A DNA stretch of 64,000 nt from Hyphomicrobiales bacterium. Lineage in GTDB: Bacteria; Pseudomonadota; Alphaproteobacteria; Rhizobiales; Xanthobacteraceae. This document shows positions 37,331-45,823 of this stretch, in pieces (the first letter of the stretch is position 1; each line of letters begins with the position of its first letter). The notes under the pieces were generated by a model. It was not told the origin of the DNA. It was given only the letters and a program-made list of their open reading frames with translations, and searched no databases. Position numbers and translations under genes: made by a program. The DNA is taken from positions 1 through 64,000 of the forward strand of contig JACPOA010000017.1 in NCBI GenBank assembly GCA_016185205.1, read 5' to 3'.

Positions 37331-37372
37331 TATTGGATGTCGGCTGGTGCATGCTTTCTTCGCGCCGCGCCG

Positions 37373-38815
37373 TCATGCCGGGACGTTGCGCTTGGGCATC
37401 AACGCCTTGTAGCTCGCCAGTTCTTCCTTGAGCTTGGTGCGGCCGATGCGACGGACGATGGCGTTCCATTCTTCGTCGGTCTTCTTCAGCACGTCCTTGG
37501 CCGGAAGCTGCCCGACATAGGCCTCGGACAGGTTCTTGCCGAGCGTGTCCTGGAACTCCAGGTAGCCGGTCAAATAGGTTGGCGGCGAGACGACCTGGAA
37601 GTTCGCCTCGATCGCCTTGATGCCCGCGGGGCTGTATGCCTTCTGGACCAATTCCGACGTCATGTGTTCCTTTGCCCAGGCGTCGTTGAACGTGTTCACG
37701 GGATCGCTCACGATTGGAATGCTGTTCTTACCCGAACCGAGCCAGAGCGCGAGATAGGCCGCCTGCGCCTTGCGCGGGCTGTACTTGTTAACCAGCAGCG
37801 CGGCGAGCGGCGATGAGATCGAGCGATGGATGCGCTTGCCGGAAAAATCCGAGCCCGGCACTAGCCCGTACAGCCACTTGCCCGTGGTCTTCGACTTGGC
37901 AGGGTTCTCGTTCAGCCTGGCGGTGCCGTCCCAGTACTGGGCGGTCACCACGTGGCCCTGCGCGATGCGCGGGATCATCTGTGGCGTGCCCCACCCAGCC
38001 GACTCGGGATGTGCGACCTTCTTTTCCTGCAGGTAGATGTCGACGGCGTATTGACCGGCCGGCGTGTTGAGCGTCGCGTTCATGTCGTCGTCGAAGGTGA
38101 AGCCGCCGGCGCTGTAGAACATCATGTACCACCAGGTCGGCCCATTGGCGCGATTGCGCAGGCTGCCGGACCCGTAGAGATCCTTCGCCGGATCCATCAG
38201 GGTCTGCTGGATGCGAAACTCGTCCTCCCACGTCTCGGGAAACTTCAGCTCTTTGCCGTGTTTGTCGGCATAACGTTTCTTGTTGTCGGGATCCTCGATC
38301 AGATCCTTTCGAACATATTGAATGTGCACATTGCCGTCGGTCGGAATGCCGTAGGTCTGCCCCTTGTAGGTCATGAACTTGGCATAGTCGCCGACCGCAT
38401 CGATCTTGAAGTCCGCCTTCTTCATGTACTCGTCGAGCGGCTCGAGGTAGCCGGCCGAGGCGAGCGACGGTATCATGTTGGAATCGATGTGAATGAAATC
38501 GAACTGCGGCGAGCGCGACAGCGCCTCCGCCATGGCGCGCTGCGGCGTGTCGAAGATCGAGATGTCCTGGACCGCGCCAACGCCGATTCCGGTCGCCTTC
38601 TTGAAATCCGCGATCACCGGCTGCATCGGCACCAGATACGGCGACCAGATCATGCCGCTTACGTCGGCAGCGCCAACCGTCTTCGCTGCGGCGATCGTGC
38701 GCTCCTCCATGGTTGCCGCAAATGCGAGTGGGGTTGTACCGGGCAGCAAGTTTGCAACGGTAAAACCGACGCCGCCTTCCATGAATGTTCGCCGCGAAAC
38801 ATTAAACTTGGTCAT
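37373..38815 (-). CDS. ABC transporter extracellular solute-binding protein, family 1
   Basis: A 480-residue binding protein. The start MTKFNVSRRTFMEGGVGFTV at 38815 follows a GGGAGG box and contains a twin-arginine motif (SRRTFME), so Tat export is likely. The mature part has IWSPYLVPMQPVIADFKKAT, typical of SBP_bac_1 proteins. It supplies the MalFGK-like importer. In combination with two secreted-peptidase-like hydrolases, the ligand may be an ester, peptide or amide-linked compound rather than a sugar. That is inference from context only. Confidence 0.88.
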   Translation of the reverse strand: MTKFNVSRRTFMEGGVGFTVANLLPGTTPLAFAATMEERTIAAAKTVGAADVSGMIWSPYLVPMQPVIADFKKATGIGVGAVQDISIFDTPQRAMAEALSRSPQFDFIHIDSNMIPSLASAGYLEPLDEYMKKADFKIDAVGDYAKFMTYKGQTYGIPTDGNVHIQYVRKDLIEDPDNKKRYADKHGKELKFPETWEDEFRIQQTLMDPAKDLYGSGSLRNRANGPTWWYMMFYSAGGFTFDDDMNATLNTPAGQYAVDIYLQEKKVAHPESAGWGTPQMIPRIAQGHVVTAQYWDGTARLNENPAKSKTTGKWLYGLVPGSDFSGKRIHRSISSPLAALLVNKYSPRKAQAAYLALWLGSGKNSIPIVSDPVNTFNDAWAKEHMTSELVQKAYSPAGIKAIEANFQVVSPPTYLTGYLEFQDTLGKNLSEAYVGQLPAKDVLKKTDEEWNAIVRRIGRTKLKEELASYKALMPKRNVPA

Positions 38816-39272
38816 GACTGCCTCCCGCTGGGATTTTTTGCTGGTGCTCAAGGATGCGCATTCCGACGAACATCGCGCCGCCGCTGATTATGGCGGAGCG
38901 CGATATTGTTTGGCCGGTGACGTTGAATGCGGGCAAATAGCTGCCCGTCGCTGTCTGCAGCGCATGGGCGCAGACAGATTTCATAACTTTTTTCGCGAGA
39001 GGCGTAATCCACCGACCCTCCCCGAGGCCCTTTAGACTCGCGCATGCCAATGACGGGCATTGCGCGTCAGGCCAAGTACAACTCTGACGTTTACGTCCCT
39101 AAACCTTCCGCGTTATAGGCCGCGGTTGAATGCATCGTAGGTTGGTATATTTCGTTCCGCAATAAGGTTCTCTGTCCGGCCGACAAATAGCGATCCTGCG
39201 AACGGCCCGCGACAAAGCGTAGCAACAAAGGAATGGCAGTCATTTAGAGATATTCGGCCGACGAATGTTCGG
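38816..39272. other. Intergenic region without a supported gene
   Basis: About 457 bases between the SBP start and the end of the aldo/keto reductase. Frames on both strands lack binding sites and protein-like pattern. The region must contain the promoter of the ABC-hydrolase operon, but no clear operator or sigma-54 element was recognised. Confidence 0.4.
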
Positions 39273-40124
39273 CTACGCGACCGTCTCCACGTCCCACTTG
39301 GGCGCGCGTTCGGGCGGATCGGCGATGCGGATATTACGGCTGCGCAGCGTGGAAATCCGCCGCATCTCTTCGTCGTTGAGCGAGAAATCGAACACGTCGA
39401 GGTTTTCCGCGATGTGCGCCTCTTCGAGCGCGCGTGGCACCGCCGCAACCATTGGCTGTTGGATCAGCCAGCGCAGGCAGATCTGGGCGTGCGTCTTGCC
39501 GTGCGCCTTGGCGATTTCGCCAACGATTGCGTCGTCGAGCAGTTTGCCGCGTGCGACCGGGCAATAGGCGGTCAGGATCATGCCGTGGCGGCGCAGTGCC
39601 GCGATCATACGGTCCTGTGGCAAGTAGGCGTGGTACTCGATCTGGTTGGTGACAAGCGGTTCGGGGCAGACGTGCACCGCCTCCTCGAGCATGGCGAGCG
39701 TGAAATTCGACACGCCGATATGGCGCGTGAGCCCGCTGCGCTTGGCCTTGGCGAGTGCTCCAAGTGTCTCGGCGAATGGCACCTTAGGTTGCGGCCAGTG
39801 CACCAGCAGCAGATCGACATGGTCGAGGCCGAGCGCTTTCAGGCTTGTCTCCGCCGAGCGCAAAAAATCGGCCTCGCGCGCATCCAGCTCGGTGACCTTG
39901 GTGGTGACCCACAACTCGTCGCGCGCGATGCCGCTGGCGCGGATGCCTTCTCCGACGCGTTCCTCAGTGCCGTATTTGCGCGCCGTGTCGACGAGGCGAT
40001 AGCCGCACTTGATGGCATAGGCCACCAGCTCGGCCGGGCGGTGCGGCAGTTCCATGGTGCCGAAACCGATCGCCGGCATTTTTGCGCCATGCGCGGCGAG
40101 GGTGAAGGCCTTTGGGGACTGCAT
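39273..40124 (-). CDS. Aldo/keto reductase
   Basis: A 283-residue (alpha/beta)8 NADPH oxidoreductase. The catalytic tetrad is visible: Asp and Tyr in YRLVDTARKYGTEERVG near 43-60, Lys in WVTTKVTELD near 75 and His in VDLLLVHWPQPK near 108. The cofactor-binding segment GLTRHIGVSNF and the later AVPRALEEAHIAENLD are typical. The Gln/Ala usually in DTAxxYGNE is altered to DTARKYGTE. It is probably monocistronic; substrate unknown. Confidence 0.9.
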   Translation of the reverse strand: MQSPKAFTLAAHGAKMPAIGFGTMELPHRPAELVAYAIKCGYRLVDTARKYGTEERVGEGIRASGIARDELWVTTKVTELDAREADFLRSAETSLKALGLDHVDLLLVHWPQPKVPFAETLGALAKAKRSGLTRHIGVSNFTLAMLEEAVHVCPEPLVTNQIEYHAYLPQDRMIAALRRHGMILTAYCPVARGKLLDDAIVGEIAKAHGKTHAQICLRWLIQQPMVAAVPRALEEAHIAENLDVFDFSLNDEEMRRISTLRSRNIRIADPPERAPKWDVETVA

Positions 40125-40234
40125 CAGGGACTCCGAAGCGGGGAGGGCGGAAACGAAATAAAATACTAGTGTGGCGGCCGGGCAAAAGTAAACAGGCCGC
40201 CGCCATTGGCGTCAAAGTGGCAGCCGGTCCAACT

Positions 40235-41089
40235 TTAGCGGGCGCCTTCGAGGAAGTGCTTCAGCTCCTCGACGAAGATATTGGTTTCGGTCGCGGTCGG
40301 AAAGTGTCCGCTGTTGGGGCACACCACGACCTTGGGTTTCAATGCGAATGCCTCAAGGAAAGGCTGCTCGGCAGCGAGCGGAAAGCGTTTGCTCATGCCG
40401 CCGCGAAACACCAACACCGGACAGCACATTGCCTTCGCCTTGGCGAGCAGGTTGTAGTCGCTCGCGGGGGAGGCGGTGAAGGCCCGCAGGCGGCGCAGCC
40501 TCACGAGAGCGTAGGGAAAGCGCCACGGCCCGCTTTCATTGTCGCGCATCATGATGTCCCGGACGAAGCGCCGTAGTGCTTCGTCGGTCCACTTGCCTTC
40601 CTCCGTGTCCCGGAAATGGTGCTCGGCTTCTTCGATCGTTGCGAAGGTCTTCGGGAGCGGAATGGAGGGCGTTGCCGGAGCGGCGGACGGCTTTCCAACA
40701 GGCACCACCGGGTCCACAAGCACGACCGCTGCGACATGCTCGGCAGCCATTCGCGCGGCCTCGAGTGTGATCGAACACGCAAACGAGTGGCCCATGACCA
40801 CGTAGCGCTCAGGCAGCAGGTTCTGCGCGAGCGCGAGCGCGTCCGAGGCGAACTCGCCGCACGAGTCGCCGCCCGGGTCGTTGCTTAGGCCGAAGCCGCG
40901 CTGGTCCGGGCACAGCATGCGGATCGAGCCTGCCGCCTCCGCGGGCGCGATCCACATGCCACTCTGTGTCAGTGAGCCGTGAAGCGCGAGCACCGGTAGA
41001 CAGAGCTCGTCGCGCGGCTGCCAGTCGCGGTAGAACTGCTTGAAGCCGTTGCTCGTGTGGAAGTCGGTGCGCCAGAGATCGATTTTCAT
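40235..41089 (-). CDS. Alpha/beta-fold hydrolase
   Basis: A 284-residue hydrolase. The oxyanion region is LALHGSLTQSGMW near residues 34-46, the nucleophile Ser is in VVMGHSFACS near 100, and the catalytic His in CPNSGHFPTAT near 263. The acid is probably in VLFRGGMSKRF-adjacent sequence near 235, although no clear Asp is visible there. Start MKIDLWRTDFHTSNGFKQFY. It ends about 110 bases before the aldo/keto reductase start and could be co-transcribed with it. Substrate unknown. Confidence 0.85.
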   Translation of the reverse strand: MKIDLWRTDFHTSNGFKQFYRDWQPRDELCLPVLALHGSLTQSGMWIAPAEAAGSIRMLCPDQRGFGLSNDPGGDSCGEFASDALALAQNLLPERYVVMGHSFACSITLEAARMAAEHVAAVVLVDPVVPVGKPSAAPATPSIPLPKTFATIEEAEHHFRDTEEGKWTDEALRRFVRDIMMRDNESGPWRFPYALVRLRRLRAFTASPASDYNLLAKAKAMCCPVLVFRGGMSKRFPLAAEQPFLEAFALKPKVVVCPNSGHFPTATETNIFVEELKHFLEGAR

Positions 41090-41128
41090 TTCGGATTTCG
41101 TTCGAAGCTGCCGTGCAAGCCGATCTTA

Positions 41129-41724
41129 GAGTCTGTCCGGAAACATCAAGCAGGATTACAAAGCTTTCGGAGCATGAGGCGGATTGAAGCGAGGCGCAAG
41201 AACGCGAGCGCCTTGCGATTGAGGTTCTCCCAATCTTTGGCGAGCCTTCGGCAAAGGTTGAGCCACGCAATGGTGCGCTCGACGATCCAGTGCTTGGGCA
41301 GCACCACAAATCCTTTGGCGTGATCGGAGCGCTTGACGATGTCGGCCTGAAGGTGGGACAGGATTTTTGCCAGCGCGTTGTGGAATTGCGGCCCCTGATA
41401 GCCAGCGTCGGCGAACAGCTTCTGCAAGAAAGGATACATTCCGAACAAGGTTGCAAGCAGCAGGATGCCGCCGTCGCGATCCTGGATGTCGGCGGAATGA
41501 ACGATGGCGTGCAGCAGCAGGCCCAGCGTGTCTACGAGAATATGGCGCTTCTTGCCCTTGATCTTCTTGCCCGCATCATAGCCATGCGGATCGATGCGGC
41601 CCCCCCTTTTCGGCGCTTTTCACGCTCTGGCTATCGATGATGGCGGCGGTGGGGCTGGCTTCTCTTTCGGCTTGCGCGCGGCACTCCACATAGAGCGTGT
41701 GATGGATGCGATCAGGCTACAAAT
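41129..41724 (-). mobile_element. IS5-family insertion sequence fragment with frameshifted transposase
   Basis: On the minus strand the sequence encodes [35 protein letters not shown], then in another frame IDPHGYDAGKKIKGKKRHIL, and finally the C-terminus ending LRKLCNPA at 41146. These are the DDE core and C-terminal part of an IS5-group transposase (first catalytic Asp in AIIDSQS). The frame change is at a run of seven G (41600-41606 on the minus strand). The N-terminal domain is missing; the fragment meets a serine recombinase fragment near 41724. GAGTCTGTCCGGAAAC at 41129 looks like the right end, preceded by TTAG, which fits the YTAR target of this family. Confidence 0.8.
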
Positions 41725-41901
41725 ATAGGCTTCGCCAGCATCGCGCTGGGCGTCGAGAGAGTTGAAGTCTTGCTCAAGCCCCTGATCTGTCGAGACGCGG
41801 GTATAGATCGCGCAGCGAACTAGCTTTAAATAGGGGTGCCCCGCCACTATGCGGGGGAGATGGGTGCATAGAGCGGGGCTGTGGATCAAGGTACGGCGCA
41901 T
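41725..41901 (-). pseudogene. Serine recombinase N-terminal fragment
   Basis: The fragment reads [20 protein letters not shown] and [14 protein letters not shown], the start of a resolvase catalytic domain; the catalytic Ser is in TRVST. It is cut at YICS by the IS5 fragment. An upstream ATG at 41901 continues in frame with ~25 unrelated residues. Only about 35 conserved residues remain, so it cannot be active. Confidence 0.75.
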
Positions 41902-41990
41902 TTTCGATACCGCACCTCTCCGAGTCTGTTCAAAATTGAACGTTTTCAAACTAAGCCACTTCTAAACTATGCCTTGAGTGAACAACGCGT

Positions 41991-42023
41991 AAAAAAGAAG
42001 CCTCAGCTTTTCGGCTGGGGCCT
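41991..42023 (-). terminator. Rho-independent terminator
   Basis: On the minus strand: GCCCCAGC, loop CGAAAA, GCTGAGGC, then TTCTTTTTT. This is a good stem with one mismatch followed by a T-tract. It lies after the recombinase fragment at 42174 and before the fragment at 41901, so it probably belonged to a lost gene. Confidence 0.75.
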
Positions 42024-42173
42024 CCCTGTATCGCCCGGGGCTCAGACATAATCCCGGACGACGTTATCGTAGGTGGCGATTATTAGCTGAAATTAAAAGG
42101 GGCAAGCTCTTGGACCGTCGGGTTCGCTACGGTTCGCATCGCCTGCGTGAGCGTCGGCATCAATCGGCAACTC

Positions 42174-42331
42174 TCAAAGGCAAAGGCCGTATGATTCCAA
42201 GTCCCTCAGCTCGTCCCAAAGGGCCGACCGGTCAACCTTATAGACCACGCTGAAGTCGATCTTGCCGGATCGAACGTCGGCGAGGAGCTTCTGCAGCGCA
42301 GAGCTGTCGAGCACGGCACTACTGCCATCAG
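42174..42331 (-). pseudogene. Second serine recombinase fragment
   Basis: The frame reads SSALQKLLADVRSGKID, then FSVVYKVDRSALWDELRD to a TGA. LQxLLADxRxGKIDxxVVYKVDR is the block of large serine recombinases that follows the YSG region, roughly residues 75-105. It lies upstream (in transcription) of the N-terminal fragment at 41725, the reverse of protein order. The two pieces therefore come from separate events or rearrangement. Confidence 0.65.
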
Positions 42332-42617
42332 ACTACGCAATTATACTTGTGCGATTTTGAACAGCACAACGCTGGCTGATGTGGCAAACGTTCACAAGAT
42401 CGATTTGCAAGTGAGTCTTGGCACTTCGTACTTCGCAGGGATGAAGTGCGCAAAGCTCCGCAGTTCTGGATGGCCAACAGTTGAGGTAGCCATTGATGAG
42501 GACCAGCAGAGCAGGGGGTTATTCGCGTTAGCAGTGCATGCGGCGTGCGCCGGAACGGCAGCGGTTGCTAAGCCAATCGTTAGCTTGAGGCGAATTCCCT
42601 TATCAGAGGAGCCGACT

Positions 42618-42938
42618 ATGCCATCGATGATCATCAAACGGTCTGTCGTAATCGCCGGGCATAAGACCAGCGTCAGTCTGGAGGATGCATTCTGGAGCGC
42701 CCTGAAGGAAATCGGAAAAGGTAATAAGATGACCCTCTCCGATATCGTTGGCGACATCGATACACGGCGGCAGGATGGGAACCTCTCCTCAGCCATCCGG
42801 CTTTTCGTGCTCGGTCATTTTCGCGCACAGATTTCGGACGCTTCTACGGATCGTGTCGGAGCCGGCGTGGGTATGCCGCAAATCCCGCAAGACGGACGCC
42901 AATCCAGACAGACGAACGGACAATCCCCCGAGCGATAA
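42618..42938 (+). CDS. Ribbon-helix-helix domain protein
   Basis: A 106-residue protein. Residues 1-75 match the RHH_4 family: MIIKRSVVIAGHKTSVSLED, FWSALKEIGKGNKMTLSDIV and DGNLSSAIRLFVLGHFR, i.e. a DNA-contacting strand followed by two helices. The start at 42618 is supported by AGAGGA seven bases upstream; in-frame sequence before it is not conserved-looking. The C-terminal ~30 residues are a polar tail of doubtful origin. Such proteins are small, dimeric DNA-binding regulators. It sits among mobile-element debris and beside the polysaccharide island, so it may control either. Confidence 0.75.
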   Translation: MPSMIIKRSVVIAGHKTSVSLEDAFWSALKEIGKGNKMTLSDIVGDIDTRRQDGNLSSAIRLFVLGHFRAQISDASTDRVGAGVGMPQIPQDGRQSRQTNGQSPER

Positions 42939-43125
42939 AATATTCATCGTAGATGATGATTGCGGAAGTATGCGATGAGCCCCAAAGGCTCACGCAACGC
43001 GTTGTCGCTGACGAGGAAACCGCCTCAGATAGCGTGATCGTCAACGCCAGCAGGGCCGGACGTCTTTGCACCCCCCATCAAGGCGCGTTCAAAGCCTCGG
43101 AATATCTCGCCTGCCTGCAAGTATA
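42934..43125 (+). pseudogene. Decayed response-regulator receiver fragment
   Basis: A frame overlapping the RHH stop reads DKIFIVDDDCGSMR and a TGA. The same frame continues afterwards with SRAGRLCTPHQGAFKASEYL and ACLQV before TAA. The first piece is the acidic pocket of a FixJ-type receiver (VFIVDDD), the second resembles its helix-2/strand-2 region. Phosphorylation-site and later parts are absent. The resemblance is short, so chance is possible. Confidence 0.35.
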
Positions 43126-43147
43126 AACGTCAGTAAACCTACACCAA

Positions 43148-43183
43148 TTACTACGTATGAATATAGATATTACTACGTAAGTA
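43148..43183. promoter_or_regulatory. Paired TTACTACGTA motif, left end of the polysaccharide island
   Basis: TTACTACGTA occurs at 43148-43157 and again at 43170-43179, 22 bases apart, i.e. two helical turns on one face. The second copy extends to TACTACGTAAGTA, which is nearly palindromic. A weaker CAGTACGTAT follows at 43241. The region is strikingly AT-rich against a GC-rich background and precedes the HPt-bcsB-like operon. Related copies occur upstream of the convergent operon at 56245-56380. Confidence 0.55.
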
Positions 43184-43287
43184 CAGTATCATATCTATCT
43201 ATATTAACTATGAAATAAATCAACACTTCAAATTCCAAAGCAGTACGTATCGAATACTTGAACGATTCAGTGGCCGTTAATGCAACG

Positions 43288-43301
43288 GTGCAATTTTGAA
43301 C
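43288..43301 (+). promoter_or_regulatory. GTGCAATTTTGAAC motif upstream of the plus operon
   Basis: This 14-mer lies 22-35 bases upstream of the HPt start. The exact reverse complement is found at 56295-56308, upstream of the opposite operon. Close variants are GTGCGATTTTGAAC at 42349-42362 and GTTCAAAATTGAAC at 41928-41941. Recurrence in four promoter-like places suggests an operator or promoter element; the binding factor is unknown. Confidence 0.5.
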
Positions 43302-43322
43302 GGATCGAGCAGGGGGGAAGCC

Positions 43323-43694
43323 GTGGACGAGTCAAAGTTTGCCGAACGCATTGCGAGGATCCGCGCGCGCTTCGCCGCAAAACTCGCCGACAAAATCCAA
43401 CAAACCGACGCAGCCTTGCCGCACATGGCCGGTGATGGAAGCGACGCGGTCGAAGCGGTGGCTACGGCCTATCGCCAGTTTCACGATGTGTGCGGCATCG
43501 GCGCGACAGTCGGCTTCGAAGCAACCGGTCGGTTAGCGCGCAACCTCGATGCCATTCTGGTCGGACCATTCCGGGATCATCGCGGATTGGCGGCGGACGA
43601 GTTGGTCAAGTTGAAGGAGGCGCTCGAGTCCCTTCGGATCGGCGCGCGAACCGAAATGCAATCAAAAGATTCAAATCGGGAGTTGGCAAATTGA
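43323..43694 (+). CDS. Histidine phosphotransfer (HPt) domain protein
   Basis: A 123-residue, all-helical protein. The phospho-accepting His is probably His54 in YRQFHDVCGIGATVGFEATG, matching the HxLxGxxxxxGF pattern of HPt domains. The start is GTG at 43323 behind an AGGGGGG box; the longer frame from 43296 is not preferred. It heads the polysaccharide operon, and its stop overlaps the TTG start of the bcsB-like gene (TTGA). It probably relays phosphate from the hybrid kinase encoded on the facing operon to one of the receivers here. Confidence 0.8.
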   Translation: MDESKFAERIARIRARFAAKLADKIQQTDAALPHMAGDGSDAVEAVATAYRQFHDVCGIGATVGFEATGRLARNLDAILVGPFRDHRGLAADELVKLKEALESLRIGARTEMQSKDSNRELAN

Positions 43695-45817
43695 TACCTT
43701 TAACTCTACGCGTCTTGTTTGCCGCATCTCTGGCGGCGGTGCTGACATCGTCGACGCACGCCCAGCAGCGGTTTGTACCATATCCGCCCATTCGCATCGA
43801 GCCCGTACGGACCGCTCCGGCGGCACAGACATCCTCAAGAGCGGCGGCGATCACGCCAGATGTTCAAAGTGTCGCGCCCGATGCACCGCTGAAATCACTT
43901 TTGGTTGATGTCCTGCTCGCGGACGTTGGATATTCCAATGGATTCCGGTTTTCCAATTTGGGCGGCCGGCGTGAGATTTACATACCGGTGCCTCAGGGCA
44001 TCGAACTGAACCTTGCTGAGCTCGCGCTCGTGTTCGACGACGTGAGTGCTCACGAGGCGCGCCGCAGCCTGGAAATTCTCGCCAATGATCGTTCGGTCTC
44101 TGCGATCGTCCTTGATGGTAAGAGTACCGGTCGTAAAGTCCGTATAGCGCTCGCAAACGCGGCCGCGCGGGACGGCTTCCTGAAACTCACCTTCCTCTAT
44201 TCTGGTGCGGCGACGCAGGATCGCTGCATCGATGTGCGCTACGTCGGCGACAGCCTGACGATGCGTCCCGAATCCGCACTCGAATTCGAGATCGGCGTAG
44301 CTGGCGCGCCGAACATCACTGCCACCGCGGCTCTCTTGCCGCAGAACGTCGCTATTCTTCTGTCTAATCCCCAGCTTCCGCCAATGGACATTGCCACCGC
44401 GCTTACGCTTGCCCGTTCACTCACGGCAACCGGGAGGCATGTGACGTTCTATCACGGCGTTGAAACGCTGCCGGAACTCGTTCAGCGGGACGACCGGCGC
44501 AGATGGACGCGCGGCTTGATCGTCGTAGGCGCCTTCGATCGGATCGCTGGTCGCCTCGATGCACCGGTCGCGACCTTAGCGAGCGCAGCAGGAGTAACCC
44601 CAATAGACAATACGCTTGCGGCAGCCCGGATCGGCGGGGTCCCGGTTCTGCTTGTCACCGATGTAGCATCGGCGCGCGCGGGGCGTCTACTCGGAAATCC
44701 ATCGCTCGCGGCGCTGCGCGATACGCCGGCCGCTTCAGTCGGGCAGGTTACGCCGCCGAAAGGTCCAACCGATCGGGTGAGCTTCGACGAGCTCGGCGTG
44801 GTACCTGCGCAGGCGGACGTGTTCGGCCGCGCCGATCTTTCGGTTGCAATCGCCAGCCGCACGTTGGCCAGCGGGACGCGGCCGTCGCGCCTCGTGCTCG
44901 ACGTCATGGTTGCCCCCGACGCCGCCGGTGAGAAGGCCGTTGTGAGCGCATTCGTGAACGAACGGCTGCTCGCGAGCACGGTGGCAGCGATTGGCGAACC
45001 GACGCGGCTCGATTTTCCGCTTCCCGACGGGCTCGTCGGCACCGTCGCGAACATTCGAGTTGTGGTTCAGCGCCGTAGCGCCCAAGGCGATTGTCGGTTT
45101 GAGCCGCAAGGCTATCCGGCGGAGATTCTCGGCTCAAGTTCGGTTATTCTCTCAACCGCGGGTTCAGTGGCGGAAGATTTTTCCGATCTCGCGACATTGT
45201 GGGCCAACGGCGTCGAAGTGTTGGTTCCGAAGTCGACCGCCGCGCGACCATTGATGGTGGTCGGCCTGCTGGCCGATGTCTTGAATGCGCTGTCAAAAGA
45301 ATCCGCTCCGATCGTCGTGAAGTATGTCGATGCCGACGTGGCCCCGACTCCAAACGCGCCCTTCATCGCGGTTAGCAACGTGCCGCCCGCTGGCGCGGCG
45401 CAACGCGTGCGCTTCGATCGCGGGCGGGTCGTGGTTGCCGACCGTGCCGGCCGCACGCGCCTCGATATCGGCGGTCTTACCACTGGAGCCGTGGCGCAGA
45501 TCGTGACCTCGGGTACGTATTCCGGATTATGGATCAAGCCGCTGACCAGCGATGGATCGCTGGCTGTTTCACCTGCCGTCCATCTCAATCGCGGCGATGT
45601 CGCGTTCCTGGACAAGACCGGGGTGGCGCTTGCGCTCTCGACCGAGCGCGACACGTTGCTCCGGATTTCCTATCCGGACCAGGGATCGTGGCTGACCTTC
45701 GCCGAGCGGTTCCGCTCCTGGATCGTCGGCGGACTGTGGGCACTCGTCACGATCGTCCTTCTGTTCGTGCTGCAAAGGCTTTACCGCCGCCGCCGCGTTA
45801 CTGTAACGCGCGAATAG
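43691..45817 (+). CDS. Divergent BcsB-like periplasmic polysaccharide synthase subunit
   Basis: A 708-residue protein with signal peptide (LRVLFAASLAAVLTSSTHAQ). The large periplasmic part has BcsB-like features, e.g. GYSNGFRFSNLGGRREIYIP near 70, KLTFLYSGAATQDRCIDVRY near 165 and the later LVLDVMVAPDAAGEKAVVSA. A single membrane helix (WIVGGLWALVTIVLLFVLQR) near the C-terminus is followed by a basic tail, as in BcsB. BcsB guides nascent cellulose through the periplasm and anchors to BcsA. Start is TTG at 43691 with GGGAG eight bases before. Sequence is far from canonical BcsB, so another beta-glycan may be handled. Next gene starts seven bases after its stop. Confidence 0.8.
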   Translation: MIPLTLRVLFAASLAAVLTSSTHAQQRFVPYPPIRIEPVRTAPAAQTSSRAAAITPDVQSVAPDAPLKSLLVDVLLADVGYSNGFRFSNLGGRREIYIPVPQGIELNLAELALVFDDVSAHEARRSLEILANDRSVSAIVLDGKSTGRKVRIALANAAARDGFLKLTFLYSGAATQDRCIDVRYVGDSLTMRPESALEFEIGVAGAPNITATAALLPQNVAILLSNPQLPPMDIATALTLARSLTATGRHVTFYHGVETLPELVQRDDRRRWTRGLIVVGAFDRIAGRLDAPVATLASAAGVTPIDNTLAAARIGGVPVLLVTDVASARAGRLLGNPSLAALRDTPAASVGQVTPPKGPTDRVSFDELGVVPAQADVFGRADLSVAIASRTLASGTRPSRLVLDVMVAPDAAGEKAVVSAFVNERLLASTVAAIGEPTRLDFPLPDGLVGTVANIRVVVQRRSAQGDCRFEPQGYPAEILGSSSVILSTAGSVAEDFSDLATLWANGVEVLVPKSTAARPLMVVGLLADVLNALSKESAPIVVKYVDADVAPTPNAPFIAVSNVPPAGAAQRVRFDRGRVVVADRAGRTRLDIGGLTTGAVAQIVTSGTYSGLWIKPLTSDGSLAVSPAVHLNRGDVAFLDKTGVALALSTERDTLLRISYPDQGSWLTFAERFRSWIVGGLWALVTIVLLFVLQRLYRRRRVTVTRE

Positions 45818-45823
45818 GGCCCC

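Noticed and set aside
43130-43260. AT-rich stretch considered as a replication origin or phage attachment site
   Set aside because: No DnaA-box cluster, iterons or flanking direct repeat of att type. The repeated TACTACGTA motif fits a regulatory region better.
43490-43690. N-terminal extension of the BcsB-like frame
   Set aside because: It is Arg/Ser-rich out-of-frame translation of the HPt gene. The TTG at 43691 with GGGAG upstream gives a proper signal peptide.
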